Assembly: GCF_024723825.1 (NCBI RefSeq)
Contig: NZ_JANQBQ010000002.1
Span: forward strand, 1 to 64,000
Direction of reading: 5' to 3'
Length of the DNA stretch: 64,000 nucleotides
Origin: Romboutsia lituseburensis
Lineage (GTDB): Bacteria; Bacillota; Clostridia; Peptostreptococcales; Peptostreptococcaceae
The stretch's first letter is position 1. Each line of letters opens with the position of its first letter. The position numbers were made by a program, and so were the translations under genes. A model generated the notes under the pieces. The model searched no databases. It worked only from the letters and a program-made list of their open reading frames with translations, and was not told the origin of the DNA. Shown one piece after another: positions 18,056 to 27,162 of this stretch.

Positions 18056-18355
18056 TTATTTTGCAAAAATATGTTTTATAACTTCTATAGGATCATAAAA
18101 TATCAGCCTAGGTCCTGAAAATTTCATAACTTCCTTTATTTTTAATTTCATATCTTTTTTATAGCAATGTATTGGACATTTAGCACAAAATGTTTTTCCT
18201 TCACCGAACTTACAAGAATCTAACCTTTTATATGCATACTCTAGAAGTTCGGTGCAATCTTGGCATAGTTCTCCTTTTTTGTGTTCATGCTTTTTATTAC
18301 AATATATATGTATCATACTATTTAAAGTCTTTTTTTCCTGATCTATCCTACTCAT
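18056..18355 (-). CDS. Nitrous-oxide-stimulated promoter (YgbA-like) family protein
   Basis: About 99 residues from ATG 18355 (GGAGG upstream). It shows the family pattern: EKKTLNSMIHIYC, a cysteine pair ELCQDCTELLEYAYKRLDSC, then CAKCPIHCYKKDMK and KFSGPRLIFYDP near the end. The conserved cysteines suggest an iron-sulfur or zinc site. The E. coli relative YgbA is linked to recovery from nitrosative stress; the molecular function is not settled. Confidence 0.85.
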   Translation of the reverse strand: MSRIDQEKKTLNSMIHIYCNKKHEHKKGELCQDCTELLEYAYKRLDSCKFGEGKTFCAKCPIHCYKKDMKLKIKEVMKFSGPRLIFYDPIEVIKHIFAK

Positions 18356-18424
18356 ATTACTTCCTCCCAAATAGATATATTAATATATATCATAACTATT
18401 ATTGCATCCTATAAAAAATTAGTA

Positions 18425-18745
18425 TTATTCACAATCTATTGTTATATAATTCTTTTTAATAGCCATAAACTTTAATAAATAATTTAGAATCCAAAACACA
18501 GCCATATAATAAAATACAATGGTAGTTGGCTTTTTAATATTATAAATAATAATAATGCATAAAGCTATCAAAATACTATTAACTATACAAAATGATAACT
18601 GTAAACGATAATAAGCATCGTTTACAACCTTCATATTTTTATCCTTTATAGTGTAAATAATAAATTTCTTTTTATATGACACTATACTATATATAAAAAA
18701 CATAACTGGTGCAGCTATACAAATTAGAAATACAATATCTCCCAT
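18425..18745 (-). CDS. Small integral membrane protein
   Basis: 106 residues with three or four hydrophobic segments (about 4-20, 50-67, 75-97). It has a conserved-looking pattern of the DUF3784 type: short N-terminal helix, YYRLQLSFCIVNSILIALCI, and a YITIDCE end. No catalytic motif. A GGGGG ribosome site supports the start. It lies 15 bases past the recombinase stop, on the same strand, so the two may be co-transcribed. Confidence 0.6.
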   Translation of the reverse strand: MGDIVFLICIAAPVMFFIYSIVSYKKKFIIYTIKDKNMKVVNDAYYRLQLSFCIVNSILIALCIIIIYNIKKPTTIVFYYMAVFWILNYLLKFMAIKKNYITIDCE

Positions 18746-18760
18746 TTTAAAAATCCCCCT

Positions 18761-19522
18761 TTAATCCTTATTAATCCTATTAGCTTTATTATAAGTATAG
18801 TCAGTAACAATTCTAGGAACATCAAAGCTAATTTTATTTTTTTCTTTTTTACCATCATATTTATACTTCCCAGTATAAATTGGGTTTTTAATAATATAAG
18901 TTATCCTTTGCCTTGTTGTATTATACTCTTTAGCTATTTTAGCATAACTTTTTCCTTTGCATCTCATTCTAAAAATAGTTTTTATCTTATTAGCATCTTC
19001 ATTATTTATAACAAGTTTCTCATTATCTATTAATGTATAACCAAGAGGAACTCTACCCCCAACATAAAGATGTTTTTCTCCTTTTGCTTTTCGGCCTGCG
19101 TGTGTTCTTTCATTTATTAGTTTTCTCTCAAACTCTGAAAAACTACCTAACATCTGAAGAAATAAAAGTCCTTGAGCTGTTGAGGTATCAAATTGTTCTG
19201 TAATACTTAAAAATGAAACTTCTATTTCATTTAAGTAGTCTATCATTATCATAAGATTTTTTAGACTTCTATGTATTCTATCTGCTTTATAAACTATTAG
19301 ACCATCTATATTATTTTCTTTATCTGATACAAAGTCAATCATTTCATTATAAGCACTTCTATTTATTGTTGAAGCAGATAACCCCTCATCCTTAAATATC
19401 TTTTTAAGGTTAATATTATATAAGTTACAATACCCATGAATTTTTTCTACCTGCATATCTATCGAAGTATTATCTATTTGTGAAGCGGATGAAACTCTAA
19501 CATAAGCTACTATATTTTTCAT
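18761..19522 (-). CDS. Serine recombinase
   Basis: 253 residues. The resolvase domain begins AYVRVSSASQ (catalytic Ser11, Arg9), with DEGLSAST, VYKADRIHRSL and FSEFERKLINERTHAGRK. A short recombinase/HTH region (GRVPLGYTL, KGKSYAKIAKEYN, ITYIIKNPIYTGKYKY) follows. It lacks the long zinc-ribbon and coiled-coil tail of large phage integrases, so it is closer to plasmid or transposon resolvases with a recombinase domain. The nearest purine-rich site is about 17 bases from the ATG, which is poor spacing. The adjoining 19559-19860 repeats may be its recombination site. Confidence 0.87.
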   Translation of the reverse strand: MKNIVAYVRVSSASQIDNTSIDMQVEKIHGYCNLYNINLKKIFKDEGLSASTINRSAYNEMIDFVSDKENNIDGLIVYKADRIHRSLKNLMIMIDYLNEIEVSFLSITEQFDTSTAQGLLFLQMLGSFSEFERKLINERTHAGRKAKGEKHLYVGGRVPLGYTLIDNEKLVINNEDANKIKTIFRMRCKGKSYAKIAKEYNTTRQRITYIIKNPIYTGKYKYDGKKEKNKISFDVPRIVTDYTYNKANRINKD

Positions 19523-19558
19523 CGTCTATTAAAACTATCCCTCCATTGTAAATTATAG

Positions 19559-19586
19559 GGGCAAAAAAACGGAAATTTTTTTGCCT
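19559..19586. repeat. Short inverted repeat upstream of the recombinase
   Basis: GGCAAAAAAA, spacer, TTTTTTTGCC about 40 bp upstream of the recombinase start. Could be an attenuator or part of a resolution site. Confidence 0.5.
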
Positions 19587-19726
19587 ATTTATGATTAGTT
19601 TATTATCTGTTTCTATTGTAGCACAACAGGTATAGGATTTTAATTTTAAATTTTTTTTAAAATTAGCAATTTAAAAACAAGAAAAAAATCTATTTTTTTA
19701 TAAAAAAATGAAATTCTTTAAAAATA

Positions 19727-19859
19727 TTACTACTAAGTTACTACTTTGAGAAACGAATGAAGTCGTTAGCGACATGAAGTGTAGTGCTCACGAAGTGAAT
19801 TAAGCAAAGTGAATTTTTTATTCTTAATGAACTACCAAAATATGTTTAAAAGTAGTTTA
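19727..19859. repeat. Repeat-rich gap with GAAGTCGTTAGC element
   Basis: Contains the doubled AGTAGTAA motif (minus strand, 19727-19747) and the dispersed sequence GAAGTCGTTAGC (19759-19770). The element AAAGTGAATTTTTTATTCT lies near 19805. Copies of the latter two recur together at 63699-63742, and GAAGTCGTTGGC recurs (inverted) at 58585. ACTACTTT at 19740 and AAAGTAGT at 19850 form short flanking inverted arms. No gene is present. Confidence 0.6.
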
Positions 19860-19894
19860 TAATATACTTATAAATATATTTGAGGTGGAGGAAT

Positions 19895-20479
19895 ATGATT
19901 AGAAGAGATTTTGATAAATTAGAAGTTGTAAAGCAAGTAGAGTATATAAACAAAAAACTTATAGAAGGCTATACACTAACAAACCTATGCAAAGATATAG
20001 GTATCTCAAGATCAACAATAAGAGATAGATTTAAAAAGATATCTTACGAATACAATAAAGAAACTAATCAATATGAAAGCATAGTTGAAATAGTAGATGC
20101 TGACCCAAGAATATTAGCAAGATCAACTAAAATTATAAAGGATGATATTAATGAAGGTATATTATCTATGCAAAAAAGTAGTAACAAAGTAGTTGGAACG
20201 GATAGTGAGATTTTAACCAACATGATAAGCAGCTATGATGAAAACTTAAGTAAGCTAAATGAGATGTATAATTGGTATAAACTACAAAGTAGTAATAAAG
20301 TAGTTGAGACGGGAAAACTTAAAATAGAAGACTTTAAAGGTGATTTAGTAGTTAGAAGTTATAAGCTATATGAGCCTATACAAAAGGAATTTACAGATTT
20401 TTGTAAGGCAAATAATAAATATAAGGTGCAAGATATATTGTGCCAGGCTATTAAAGAGTTTTTAGAAAAATATAAATAA
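19895..20479 (+). CDS. HTH DNA-binding protein, plasmid-type, with internal repeat
   Basis: About 194 residues from ATG 19895 (GGAGG 5 bases upstream). Residues of about 20-45 (LIEGYTLTNLCKDIGISRSTIRDRFKK) form a helix-turn-helix. Two identical heptads SSNKVV(G/E)T occur 37 residues apart and correspond to near-identical DNA (AAAGTAGTAA...AAGTAGTT at 20175 and 20286). The C-terminal 25 residues (FTDFCKANNKYKVQDILCQAIKEFLEKY) resemble an RHH or oligomerisation tail. Probably a regulator or replication/partition accessory protein of a plasmid; function is inference. Confidence 0.65.
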   Translation: MIRRDFDKLEVVKQVEYINKKLIEGYTLTNLCKDIGISRSTIRDRFKKISYEYNKETNQYESIVEIVDADPRILARSTKIIKDDINEGILSMQKSSNKVVGTDSEILTNMISSYDENLSKLNEMYNWYKLQSSNKVVETGKLKIEDFKGDLVVRSYKLYEPIQKEFTDFCKANNKYKVQDILCQAIKEFLEKYK

Positions 20480-20597
20480 AATTTTTTATATTTTATAAGT
20501 AGTTTTTTTAGCTTACATTAAGGTGTAAAATAATACCAAAAGATGATGATAAAACGACTGACGGGAGATTTAAAGAAGAAAAGGAAAGTGAGAAATA

Positions 20598-21299
20598 ATG
20601 AATACCGTACTAATGATTGATGATGACAAAGAGCTCTGTTCGCTTATAAAGAAGTGTTTAGATAATGAAGAAATGTCTACTCTTCTAGCATTCAGCGGGA
20701 GTGTGGGACTTAAAGTTTTAGACAAAAACAAAAAAAATCTTTCTCTTATCATTCTTGATGTGATGTTACCTGATTTAGATGGATTTAGTATCTTAAAAAG
20801 AGTAAGAGAAATAAGTAATGTACCTGTTTTAATGCTCACTGCAAAAAACAGCGAAGAAGATAAAATAATAGGTCTTAGAATAGGTGCCGATGATTATTTA
20901 ACGAAACCATTTAGTATAAATGAGTTAACCGCGCGGGTAAACTCTCTTATACGCCGCTTTACAACACTCAACAATACACACGATACACAAAAGGGGAATT
21001 TAGCCTTCAAAGGAATGACAATAGATATAGATAATCGTATTGTTTTTGTAAATGATAAACAAATCAATTTAACAGGAAAAGAATTTGACTTGTTGATATT
21101 CTTAGCGAATAATAAAGGTCGTGTCTATACGAAAAAGCAGATTTATACGCAAGTGTGGGAGAATGACTATGCCTTTGATGACAGTAATATCATGTCATTT
21201 ATAAGCAAACTTAGAAAGAAAATTGAACTAAATCTTGATAATGCTTTTTATATTCAAACTGTTAGAGGTGTTGGATATCGCTTTAATAGGGAGGTTTAG
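20598..21299 (+). CDS. OmpR-family response regulator
   Basis: 233 residues. Receiver domain with acidic pocket D8-D9, phosphoacceptor D54 (LIILDVMLPD) and the YLTKPF lysine. A winged-helix DNA-binding domain follows, ending QTVRGVGYRFNREV. It is followed 2 bases later by its kinase and then an ABC transporter of lantibiotic-protection type, so it should control that transporter. The direct repeat at 22321-22345 is its likely target. The region reads less AT-rich than the flanks, consistent with acquisition. Confidence 0.93.
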   Translation: MNTVLMIDDDKELCSLIKKCLDNEEMSTLLAFSGSVGLKVLDKNKKNLSLIILDVMLPDLDGFSILKRVREISNVPVLMLTAKNSEEDKIIGLRIGADDYLTKPFSINELTARVNSLIRRFTTLNNTHDTQKGNLAFKGMTIDIDNRIVFVNDKQINLTGKEFDLLIFLANNKGRVYTKKQIYTQVWENDYAFDDSNIMSFISKLRKKIELNLDNAFYIQTVRGVGYRFNREV

Positions 21300-21301
21300 G
21301 A

Positions 21302-22225
21302 ATGGGGATGATTGAATTTCTTATAATGTTATCTGGTGTGTTATTGATTGTTGTTTTTTATCTCGGTTCAAAGCTATACAGAACAAAGCAGCAAATCAGC
21401 GTGATACAAGAAGTGGTAACGGACATTAAAGATGGAAATTTAAACCGGAAAATACTTACAAGAGAAAATGATATGACAAGGCAGATTTGCTATGACTTAA
21501 ATTCAATTACCACAGAAATGCAAGCAATGATCATAAATCATAGACAATCAGAACAGGCATATAAACGCTTGATGGCAAGTCTTTCTCACGATGTTAAAAC
21601 ACCATTAACATCTCTTGTAGGTTACTTAGAAGCGATAGAAAAAAACATTGTCACAGGAAAAGAAAAGGACGAATATATTGAAGTTGCAATAGGTAAAGCA
21701 CATAATCTAAAAAGGTTTACAGAACGACTTTTTGAATGGGTAAAACTTGATGCAAGAGAGCAAATATTTAAATTTGAAGTATGTGATATCAACGAACTTT
21801 CTCGAAGTATTGCCGCCGATTGGATTATTATTATAGAAAATAATAATTTCGACTATGAAATCAATATCCCTGAAAAAGAATGTCTTACTCGAATTGATGC
21901 AAACTCTTATACTAGAATTTTGAATAATCTTTTTCAAAATGTTATTGCTCATAGTAAAGGCGCAAAACTTGTTTTTGATTTATATGAAGATGAAAAGCAA
22001 GTCACGATAAAAGTTTCTGATAACGGGATAGGTATGCCGAGTGATGAACAGTCACATATCTTTGAAAGAATGTATAGAGGCTATAAATCTCGAATGACTG
22101 CAGGAGCAGGACTTGGATTATCTATCACGAAAGAACTTGTATCTGTTCATAAGGGGAATATTGACGTGGAGAGTATTTTGAAAAACTCTACTACATTTAC
22201 CATTACTTTGCCAAAAGCTCTATAA
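21302..22225 (+). CDS. Sensor histidine kinase with a single N-terminal membrane segment
   Basis: 307 residues. One N-terminal hydrophobic segment (about 4-20) and a short linker. HisKA carries phosphoacceptor H96 in SLSHDVKTPLTSL. HATPase_c follows with N box NNLFQNVIAHSKG, G1 DNGIGM and G2 GAGLGLSI. Lack of an extracellular sensor loop is typical of kinases that read envelope stress through a partner transporter, as in CprK/BceS-like systems (family knowledge). GGAGG spaced 7 supports ATG 21302. Confidence 0.92.
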   Translation: MGMIEFLIMLSGVLLIVVFYLGSKLYRTKQQISVIQEVVTDIKDGNLNRKILTRENDMTRQICYDLNSITTEMQAMIINHRQSEQAYKRLMASLSHDVKTPLTSLVGYLEAIEKNIVTGKEKDEYIEVAIGKAHNLKRFTERLFEWVKLDAREQIFKFEVCDINELSRSIAADWIIIIENNNFDYEINIPEKECLTRIDANSYTRILNNLFQNVIAHSKGAKLVFDLYEDEKQVTIKVSDNGIGMPSDEQSHIFERMYRGYKSRMTAGAGLGLSITKELVSVHKGNIDVESILKNSTTFTITLPKAL

Positions 22226-22320
22226 TATTAATAGATAAAAGCTCTGTCTTATGCAGTTTTTTTTTACGCTTAATTGAAGCGAATTTTTTGGTAAACTATA
22301 AAATCAAGAAAAGAACAAGA

Positions 22321-22345
22321 TTACGGCAAGGTTATGACAAGGTTA
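22321..22345 (+). promoter_or_regulatory. Direct-repeat operator for the response regulator
   Basis: TTACGGCAAGG followed directly by TTATGACAAGG and TTA: an 11-bp direct repeat, the usual geometry of an OmpR-type dimer site, about 90 bp upstream of the ATPase start. Confidence 0.6.
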
Positions 22346-22434
22346 ATATAATATAATTTAATTGTTATTATTTATACCGTCCTATTCGTTATTATATTGA
22401 TAAAGTAAAGGTATTGAAAGTGAGGAGATTTTAT

Positions 22435-23358
22435 ATGAATGATTTTATAATTGAAACAAAACAGCTAACAAAAAATTATGGAGAGCAGACACCAGTTAAT
22501 TCAGTCGACCTGCATGTAAGAAAAGGTAGGATTTATGGATTGTTAGGACGCAATGGAGCAGGAAAAACCACTCTTATGAAAATGATTTCAGGATTGACTT
22601 CAATCACTTCTGGAGAGGTGGATGTATTCGGGAAGAATGTCAAAGGCCGAGAAAAACGAGTATACCCTCGTATCGGTGCTATGATTGAAACACCAGGTTT
22701 TTATCCAAATTTAACAGGAACAGAAAACTTAGAAATTTTTGCAAAGCTACGTGGTACGGTTGGGCCAAATGCAGTTGAAAATGCATTGAAAGTAGTAGGA
22801 TTACCTTATAAAGATAAAAAGTTGTTTGGGAAGTATTCACTTGGAATGAAGCAACGTCTTGGTATTGCTAATGCTATTATGCATGACCCTGAACTACTGA
22901 TTTTGGACGAACCTACAAACGGTCTTGACCCTATTGGTATTGCAGAAATGAGAGATTTTATTAAGCATTTAAGTGTTGAACGAGGAAAAACAATCCTTAT
23001 TTCCAGTCACATTCTTTCGGAAATCTCGTTATTGGCTGATGATATTGGAATTATTGACCAAGGGGTTCTTTTAGAAGAGAGTAGTATTAAGGAACTAGAA
23101 AATAAAAATCGCAACTATATCATGTTGCAAGTTTCAGATATTCCTAAAGCTGCATTGATTTTAGAACGTGAATTTAAGACTAAAGATTATTCTGTTCAAG
23201 ATAATCAAACCCTGCGAGTTTATGACACTACTCTGGATATAGGTAAAATCAATAAATCTTTTGTAATGCAGAATATAACTGTTATTAGCTCTGTATTGTG
23301 TCATGATACCTTAGAAGACTACTTCAAAAAAATTACAGGAGGTGAAGGCATTGCTTAA
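22435..23358 (+). CDS. Lantibiotic-protection-type ABC transporter ATPase
   Basis: About 307 residues from ATG 22435 (GAGGAG 7 bases upstream). Walker A LLGRNGAGKTT, signature YSLGMKQR and Walker B LLILDEPTNGLDP are intact, and the C-terminal extension ends KKITGGEGIA. Sequence style matches BcrA, NisF and CprA-like ATPases that drive removal of antimicrobial peptides from the membrane. Its last codons overlap the start of the first permease, indicating translational coupling. Confidence 0.92.
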   Translation: MNDFIIETKQLTKNYGEQTPVNSVDLHVRKGRIYGLLGRNGAGKTTLMKMISGLTSITSGEVDVFGKNVKGREKRVYPRIGAMIETPGFYPNLTGTENLEIFAKLRGTVGPNAVENALKVVGLPYKDKKLFGKYSLGMKQRLGIANAIMHDPELLILDEPTNGLDPIGIAEMRDFIKHLSVERGKTILISSHILSEISLLADDIGIIDQGVLLEESSIKELENKNRNYIMLQVSDIPKAALILEREFKTKDYSVQDNQTLRVYDTTLDIGKINKSFVMQNITVISSVLCHDTLEDYFKKITGGEGIA

Positions 23359-24079
23359 CCTTATTAAAACAGAATTTCTTAAATTACACCGTAAGAAAAT
23401 TATTTGGATTATGTTGTTAGCTGCTCTTATTATGCCGTTTTTCGCACTATTTTTCGTGGATAAAGGTGTTGACCCCAGAGCGTATTATAAATGGTCAGCA
23501 TTCAATTTTACTGTTTTAATTATCTTACCTGTTATTTTGGGAATACTTAGTACCATGCTTATGCACGAAGAAAATCAGAATAATACGTTAAAACAACTTT
23601 GGATTGTCCCTATCAGCAAAATAGGATACTTTTTCAGCAAATTTTTTGTGGTTTTAGTTTACTCTATTTGCTTTATGTTAGTTACATTCGTAGCTTCGGT
23701 TATGGTTAGTGTGCTTTCAGGATATGTTGTATTTGAATGGGTGAGCGTATTATATTTGCTGCAAAAATGTTTAGAGTATGGTTTTTTAACTGCTTTTGTA
23801 ATGTTGCCAATTTTAGCAATAGCATCATCGCAAAAGGGATACATTCTACCAATTTGTATCACATTGGTTTATGCCTTTTTTGCATTATTTATATGGTCTG
23901 TAAATATGTATATACATCCATTAACAAGTATGGAAGTTATAGTTAATCGAAATAATGATATACCGGGCATTGTTTGGCAGCAAGAAATTAACGCTCCGTT
24001 AGCATTTCTTTGTATTTTCCTTTGGGATATTATTGCAGTATTTTTTGCAAATATCACATTGAAAAGAAGTGAGGTGTAA
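23351..24079 (+). CDS. ABC transporter permease (MutE/EpiE/CprB-like)
   Basis: About 242 residues from TTG 23351, spaced 8 bases from GGAGG and overlapping the ATPase stop; the GTG at 23342 lies inside the ribosome site. Six transmembrane helices, starting LIKTEFLKLHRKKIIWIMLL, typical of the ABC2 permeases of lantibiotic self-protection or resistance transporters. Length is normal for the family. It forms the membrane channel with the next gene product. Confidence 0.88.
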   Translation: MLNLIKTEFLKLHRKKIIWIMLLAALIMPFFALFFVDKGVDPRAYYKWSAFNFTVLIILPVILGILSTMLMHEENQNNTLKQLWIVPISKIGYFFSKFFVVLVYSICFMLVTFVASVMVSVLSGYVVFEWVSVLYLLQKCLEYGFLTAFVMLPILAIASSQKGYILPICITLVYAFFALFIWSVNMYIHPLTSMEVIVNRNNDIPGIVWQQEINAPLAFLCIFLWDIIAVFFANITLKRSEV

Positions 24080-24082
24080 AGA

Positions 24083-24727
24083 ATGGGAAATTTACTTTGG
24101 GCTGAAATTAAAAAGATTCGCCGTTTAAATATTGTTTGGATTACAATTTTTGCAACAGTTATGGTAGCAGGTATTGTTTTTATATCGGGATGGTTGACAT
24201 ACAATGGTTCTCGGGATATAGATAGTGCAGGATGGTATATGGAAATGGCTCAGCCCTTGGCAACACTTTTTGTTCTTCACGCTGTCATTTCTCTTTTAGG
24301 AAGTTATATGATTTGTCGTGAAGAAGATGATGATACTATAAAATCCTTGCTACTTATTCCTGTAAATGAGGCAATATTACACTTTTCTGATCTATCGGTA
24401 GGAATGGTTTTAGATTTTCTGAAAATATATTTTCTTCAAGGTGTTGGAATATTCCTTGCTATCTCGCCTATTATTGCCTTAGTATCATATATGAAAAAAG
24501 GCTATTGGATTGCATTAGTATTAACTGAAATCTACTCTTTTGTAGGAACATTTATGTGTAGGTCAAATACTCTAAAAACAATCTATCCTATTTCTGCAGT
24601 ATTTGGGGTTTCTGGTTACTATGAAACTCCTTGCCAAAATCGTATTTGTAGTATTATAATTTTGTTACTGTGTGGTTGCCTTTCTGTTTTCATACTCAAA
24701 GGTTTTAAATATAGTGAAAAAAATTAG
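24083..24727 (+). CDS. ABC transporter permease (MutG/CprC-like), internally shortened
   Basis: 214 residues, beginning LLWAEIKKIRRLNIVWITIF as in MutG-type permeases, which are usually about 245-250 residues. The text runs SLLLIPVNE directly into AILHFSDLSVG. By family expectation about 30 residues spanning a transmembrane helix are missing between them, without loss of frame. So the second permease probably has a defective topology, although it is still translated to the normal C-terminus (FILKGFKYSEKN). Starts 3 bases after the first permease. Confidence 0.75.
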   Translation: MGNLLWAEIKKIRRLNIVWITIFATVMVAGIVFISGWLTYNGSRDIDSAGWYMEMAQPLATLFVLHAVISLLGSYMICREEDDDTIKSLLLIPVNEAILHFSDLSVGMVLDFLKIYFLQGVGIFLAISPIIALVSYMKKGYWIALVLTEIYSFVGTFMCRSNTLKTIYPISAVFGVSGYYETPCQNRICSIIILLLCGCLSVFILKGFKYSEKN

Positions 24728-24864
24728 CTATATGATTAAAGTTGTAAATTAACAAAAATACCTATAAACTAGTAATTACAATGTATTTAAAATTAGGTCG
24801 CTGATTTTTAAACGTATTTAGTTGTCCTAAAAATTAAAAACAGATATTTAGGAGATTGTTTATT

Positions 24865-25062
24865 ATGAAAATTAAAAATAAGGCTTTTTTTATATCAGGA
24901 ACTATAAATTTAATTTTATTAATACCTGCACTGAGTCTATTTAAATGCAACTTTATAGAAACAAATACTAAAAATTTAGTGATAGTAGGTTCATTTCTTG
25001 TTGTTTGTGAAATTATAAAAAATAAAATAATAGAAAAAAGTATAAATTATAAATCATTTTAA
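24865..25062 (+). CDS. 65-residue membrane protein
   Basis: ATG 24865 behind AGGAG. Two hydrophobic segments (about 8-25 and 38-55) and a lysine-rich tail. Composition returns to very AT-rich after the transporter operon. No family recognised. Confidence 0.5.
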   Translation: MKIKNKAFFISGTINLILLIPALSLFKCNFIETNTKNLVIVGSFLVVCEIIKNKIIEKSINYKSF

Positions 25063-25160
25063 TCCCTATTTCATGTATTTCAGTCTAGAGTTCTTGAAAT
25101 TATAAAGCATTAAATAGTATGATAAAAACGAAATGCTATGTAAATCAGGGAGAGGGATAC

Positions 25161-25934
25161 ATGAAAAATTTTATAAGTACATTAAAGTTTATTATAAATT
25201 TAGTAGTTTTAAATATTTTTAGCTCTGGAATTTCAATACTATTCACTTGTATTTTTTTTAAGAATCCTATAAAGTCTACATTGATATCAATAAGTTTATC
25301 TTATTTAATTATGTTTTCTTTACTATATTATTTTTCAACAAGTTATAAATACTTAATAAGTAAAGATGATTTTAAAAAAATCAGTATAAAAAATGTATAC
25401 TATATAGCCTTATTTGGATTCGGATTCAGTGTAATCTTATCAATTTTAACAATTTTATTAGATAGTATATTCCCTAGTTATACGGAAATAAGCAATAAAA
25501 TGCTTTCTCAAAGTACTTCAATAATTAATTTGATCTGTAGTGTAGTATTTATTCCTATATGTGAAGAAATAATCTTTAGAGGAATGATATTTAATTTTTT
25601 AAAGCGTTATTATAGTTTGATAGGAGCAATTTTCTTACAAGCATTGTTTTTCGGAATTTCACATGGGAATATTGTTCAAGGTATTTATACTTTTATAGGA
25701 GGTATAGCACTTGCTTTAATATATGTATACTGTGGTTCTATGATAGGGAATATTATTTTACATATGATATATAATTTATGTGGATTAGTAATAATGCCAG
25801 AGTACCTTTTTACAGATGAGTCTATAAATTATTTATTTATGATAATTGGAGTTATAGTTTTTATATTTTCATCATTTAAAATGATTTCTAATTATAAAAA
25901 AGATTCTAGAATTAGAGTATTAAATGATCAATAG
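25161..25934 (+). CDS. CPBP-family intramembrane metalloprotease
   Basis: About 257 residues from ATG 25161 (GGGAGAGGG upstream). Multi-pass membrane protein. The Abi/CPBP motifs are in order: CEEIIFRGMIFNFL (EExxxR), then FFGISHGN (FxxxxH) and HMIYNLCGL (HxxxN/D). The family includes CAAX proteases and bacteriocin-immunity proteins; which role applies is not decidable. Proximity to a peptide-resistance transporter makes a role in bacteriocin defence possible. Confidence 0.85.
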   Translation: MKNFISTLKFIINLVVLNIFSSGISILFTCIFFKNPIKSTLISISLSYLIMFSLLYYFSTSYKYLISKDDFKKISIKNVYYIALFGFGFSVILSILTILLDSIFPSYTEISNKMLSQSTSIINLICSVVFIPICEEIIFRGMIFNFLKRYYSLIGAIFLQALFFGISHGNIVQGIYTFIGGIALALIYVYCGSMIGNIILHMIYNLCGLVIMPEYLFTDESINYLFMIIGVIVFIFSSFKMISNYKKDSRIRVLNDQ

Positions 25935-26028
25935 AAATACTAACTGTAAAAAATTATTTATGGTATAGTAGATTTTTATAAAGTAGTATGCAGACTTAAA
26001 ATTATAATAAGGAAGGAGTAAGTATCAT

Positions 26029-26124
26029 GATTGGAGTTACAAGGGAATTATTTTTTCAAGTATTTAATACTATTTGTAGGGTACAAACTTCTTTGCTATT
26101 CTAGCGACTTTTTATGCAAAATAG
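26029..26124 (+). pseudogene. Frameshifted small membrane peptide
   Basis: ATG 26029 behind AAGGAAGGAG encodes 25 residues and stops. Changing frame near 26078 reads on as TNFFAILATFYAK to a stop at 26124. This suggests a single-base lesion in a roughly 32-residue hydrophobic peptide. Low confidence because of the small size. Confidence 0.35.
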
Positions 26125-26194
26125 TTAAAGGTACTAAAAGTAATTCTAAATAATTAGATATAAAATTAGGGAGTGATTTATTTGGAGGAGCAAT

Positions 26195-26407
26195 ATGGAA
26201 AAAAGTCATAATAAAAAAGTACCAAAAATAATTACCGTTGTATTGATAATTTTATCGATAGTTAATCTTATAAAAATATTTTATCATAAGGATAATACAG
26301 GTATATTTGGATATATAAGTTATACTGCTAATGTATTAGCAATTATTTTAATAGTGGTTGATTGGATAAAAATTAAATCAAACAAAGAAAATAAACATAA
26401 TATATAG
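26195..26407 (+). CDS. 70-residue membrane protein
   Basis: Two hydrophobic segments (about 10-27 and 42-60) flanked by lysine-rich ends, preceded by GGAGGAG close to the ATG at 26195. Unknown family. Followed 24 bases later by another membrane-anchored protein, so the two may be one operon. Confidence 0.55.
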   Translation: MEKSHNKKVPKIITVVLIILSIVNLIKIFYHKDNTGIFGYISYTANVLAIILIVVDWIKIKSNKENKHNI

Positions 26408-26431
26408 AAATAAGTTAGGAACAAGTATTTT

Positions 26432-26788
26432 ATGAAAAAGATATTAAGGTTTACGATACCTATATTTATTATTAGTATTTTATTTTTAGGGTTAGTTTCC
26501 TACTCTTCTAAAATTAAAAATCCTTTTATACCTTTGAAAGCTCTCATTCAATTAGAGACCAGCAATGAAAATGTTATAAGGTTTTCAGATAAACCATTAC
26601 GCTATATGAGTAGGAGTGTAGATGACTTTAAAAATCGTATGGAATATGATGGATATACTGTGGATCAGCTAGGCAGATGTTTTGTTTTAGAAAAAAATTC
26701 TGAAACAACATCATTAATATTTGAAGGATTCGTGGGGAGTTATGAAATATTTAGTAATGAATTTGAAACTAAAAACACCAATGAATAA
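26432..26788 (+). CDS. Membrane-anchored small protein, unknown
   Basis: 118 residues with an N-terminal signal anchor (about 4-22) and a short exterior domain containing NRMEYDGYTVDQLGRCFVLEK. No lipobox. The last codons form one arm of the terminator shared with the convergent trxA. No function assigned. Confidence 0.55.
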   Translation: MKKILRFTIPIFIISILFLGLVSYSSKIKNPFIPLKALIQLETSNENVIRFSDKPLRYMSRSVDDFKNRMEYDGYTVDQLGRCFVLEKNSETTSLIFEGFVGSYEIFSNEFETKNTNE

Positions 26789-26808
26789 AATAATTCATTG
26801 GTGTTTTT
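26771..26808. terminator. Bidirectional terminator overlapping a stop codon
   Basis: 15-bp stem AAAAACACCAATGAA with T tail on both strands, between convergent genes; the left arm encodes the last residues of the 26432 gene. Confidence 0.88.
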
Positions 26809-26833
26809 AGTTTCGCTTTATAAAATTAGGCTA

Positions 26834-27145
26834 TTATAAGTATTTTTCTATATTAGATTTTATTGATTCCTTTGGTAAGAAACCAACCATAGTTTCTTGT
26901 TTTTCACCATTTTTAAATATCATCATTGTTGGTATAGTTGATATACTATATTCTCTAGCTATATCACCACATTGGTCAACATCAACTTTTAAGAATGTAG
27001 CTTTTCCATCCATTTCTGATGATAATTCTTCAAATACTGGAGCTAATATTTTACAAGGTCCACACCAAGTTGCGAAAAAATCTACTACTACTAATCCTTC
27101 ATTTACATTACTTCTAAACTCTTCTGAATTAACTATCTTTGCCAT
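26834..27145 (-). CDS. trxA: Thioredoxin
   Basis: 103 residues, full-length thioredoxin with active site WCGPC (Cys28, Cys31), the cis-proline segment STIPTMMIFKNG and a standard N-terminus. It reduces protein disulfides and, here, probably recycles the neighbouring peroxidase. Last gene of the minus-strand order peroxidase, reductase, thioredoxin, 17 bases after the reductase stop. Confidence 0.95.
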   Translation of the reverse strand: MAKIVNSEEFRSNVNEGLVVVDFFATWCGPCKILAPVFEELSSEMDGKATFLKVDVDQCGDIAREYSISTIPTMMIFKNGEKQETMVGFLPKESIKSNIEKYL

Positions 27146-27162
27146 TGTATTTCCTCCTATGC

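Noticed and set aside
19895-20479. Plasmid replication initiator
   Set aside because: It has an HTH and an oligomerisation-like tail but no recognisable Rep catalytic or winged-helix initiator motifs, so no origin was called.
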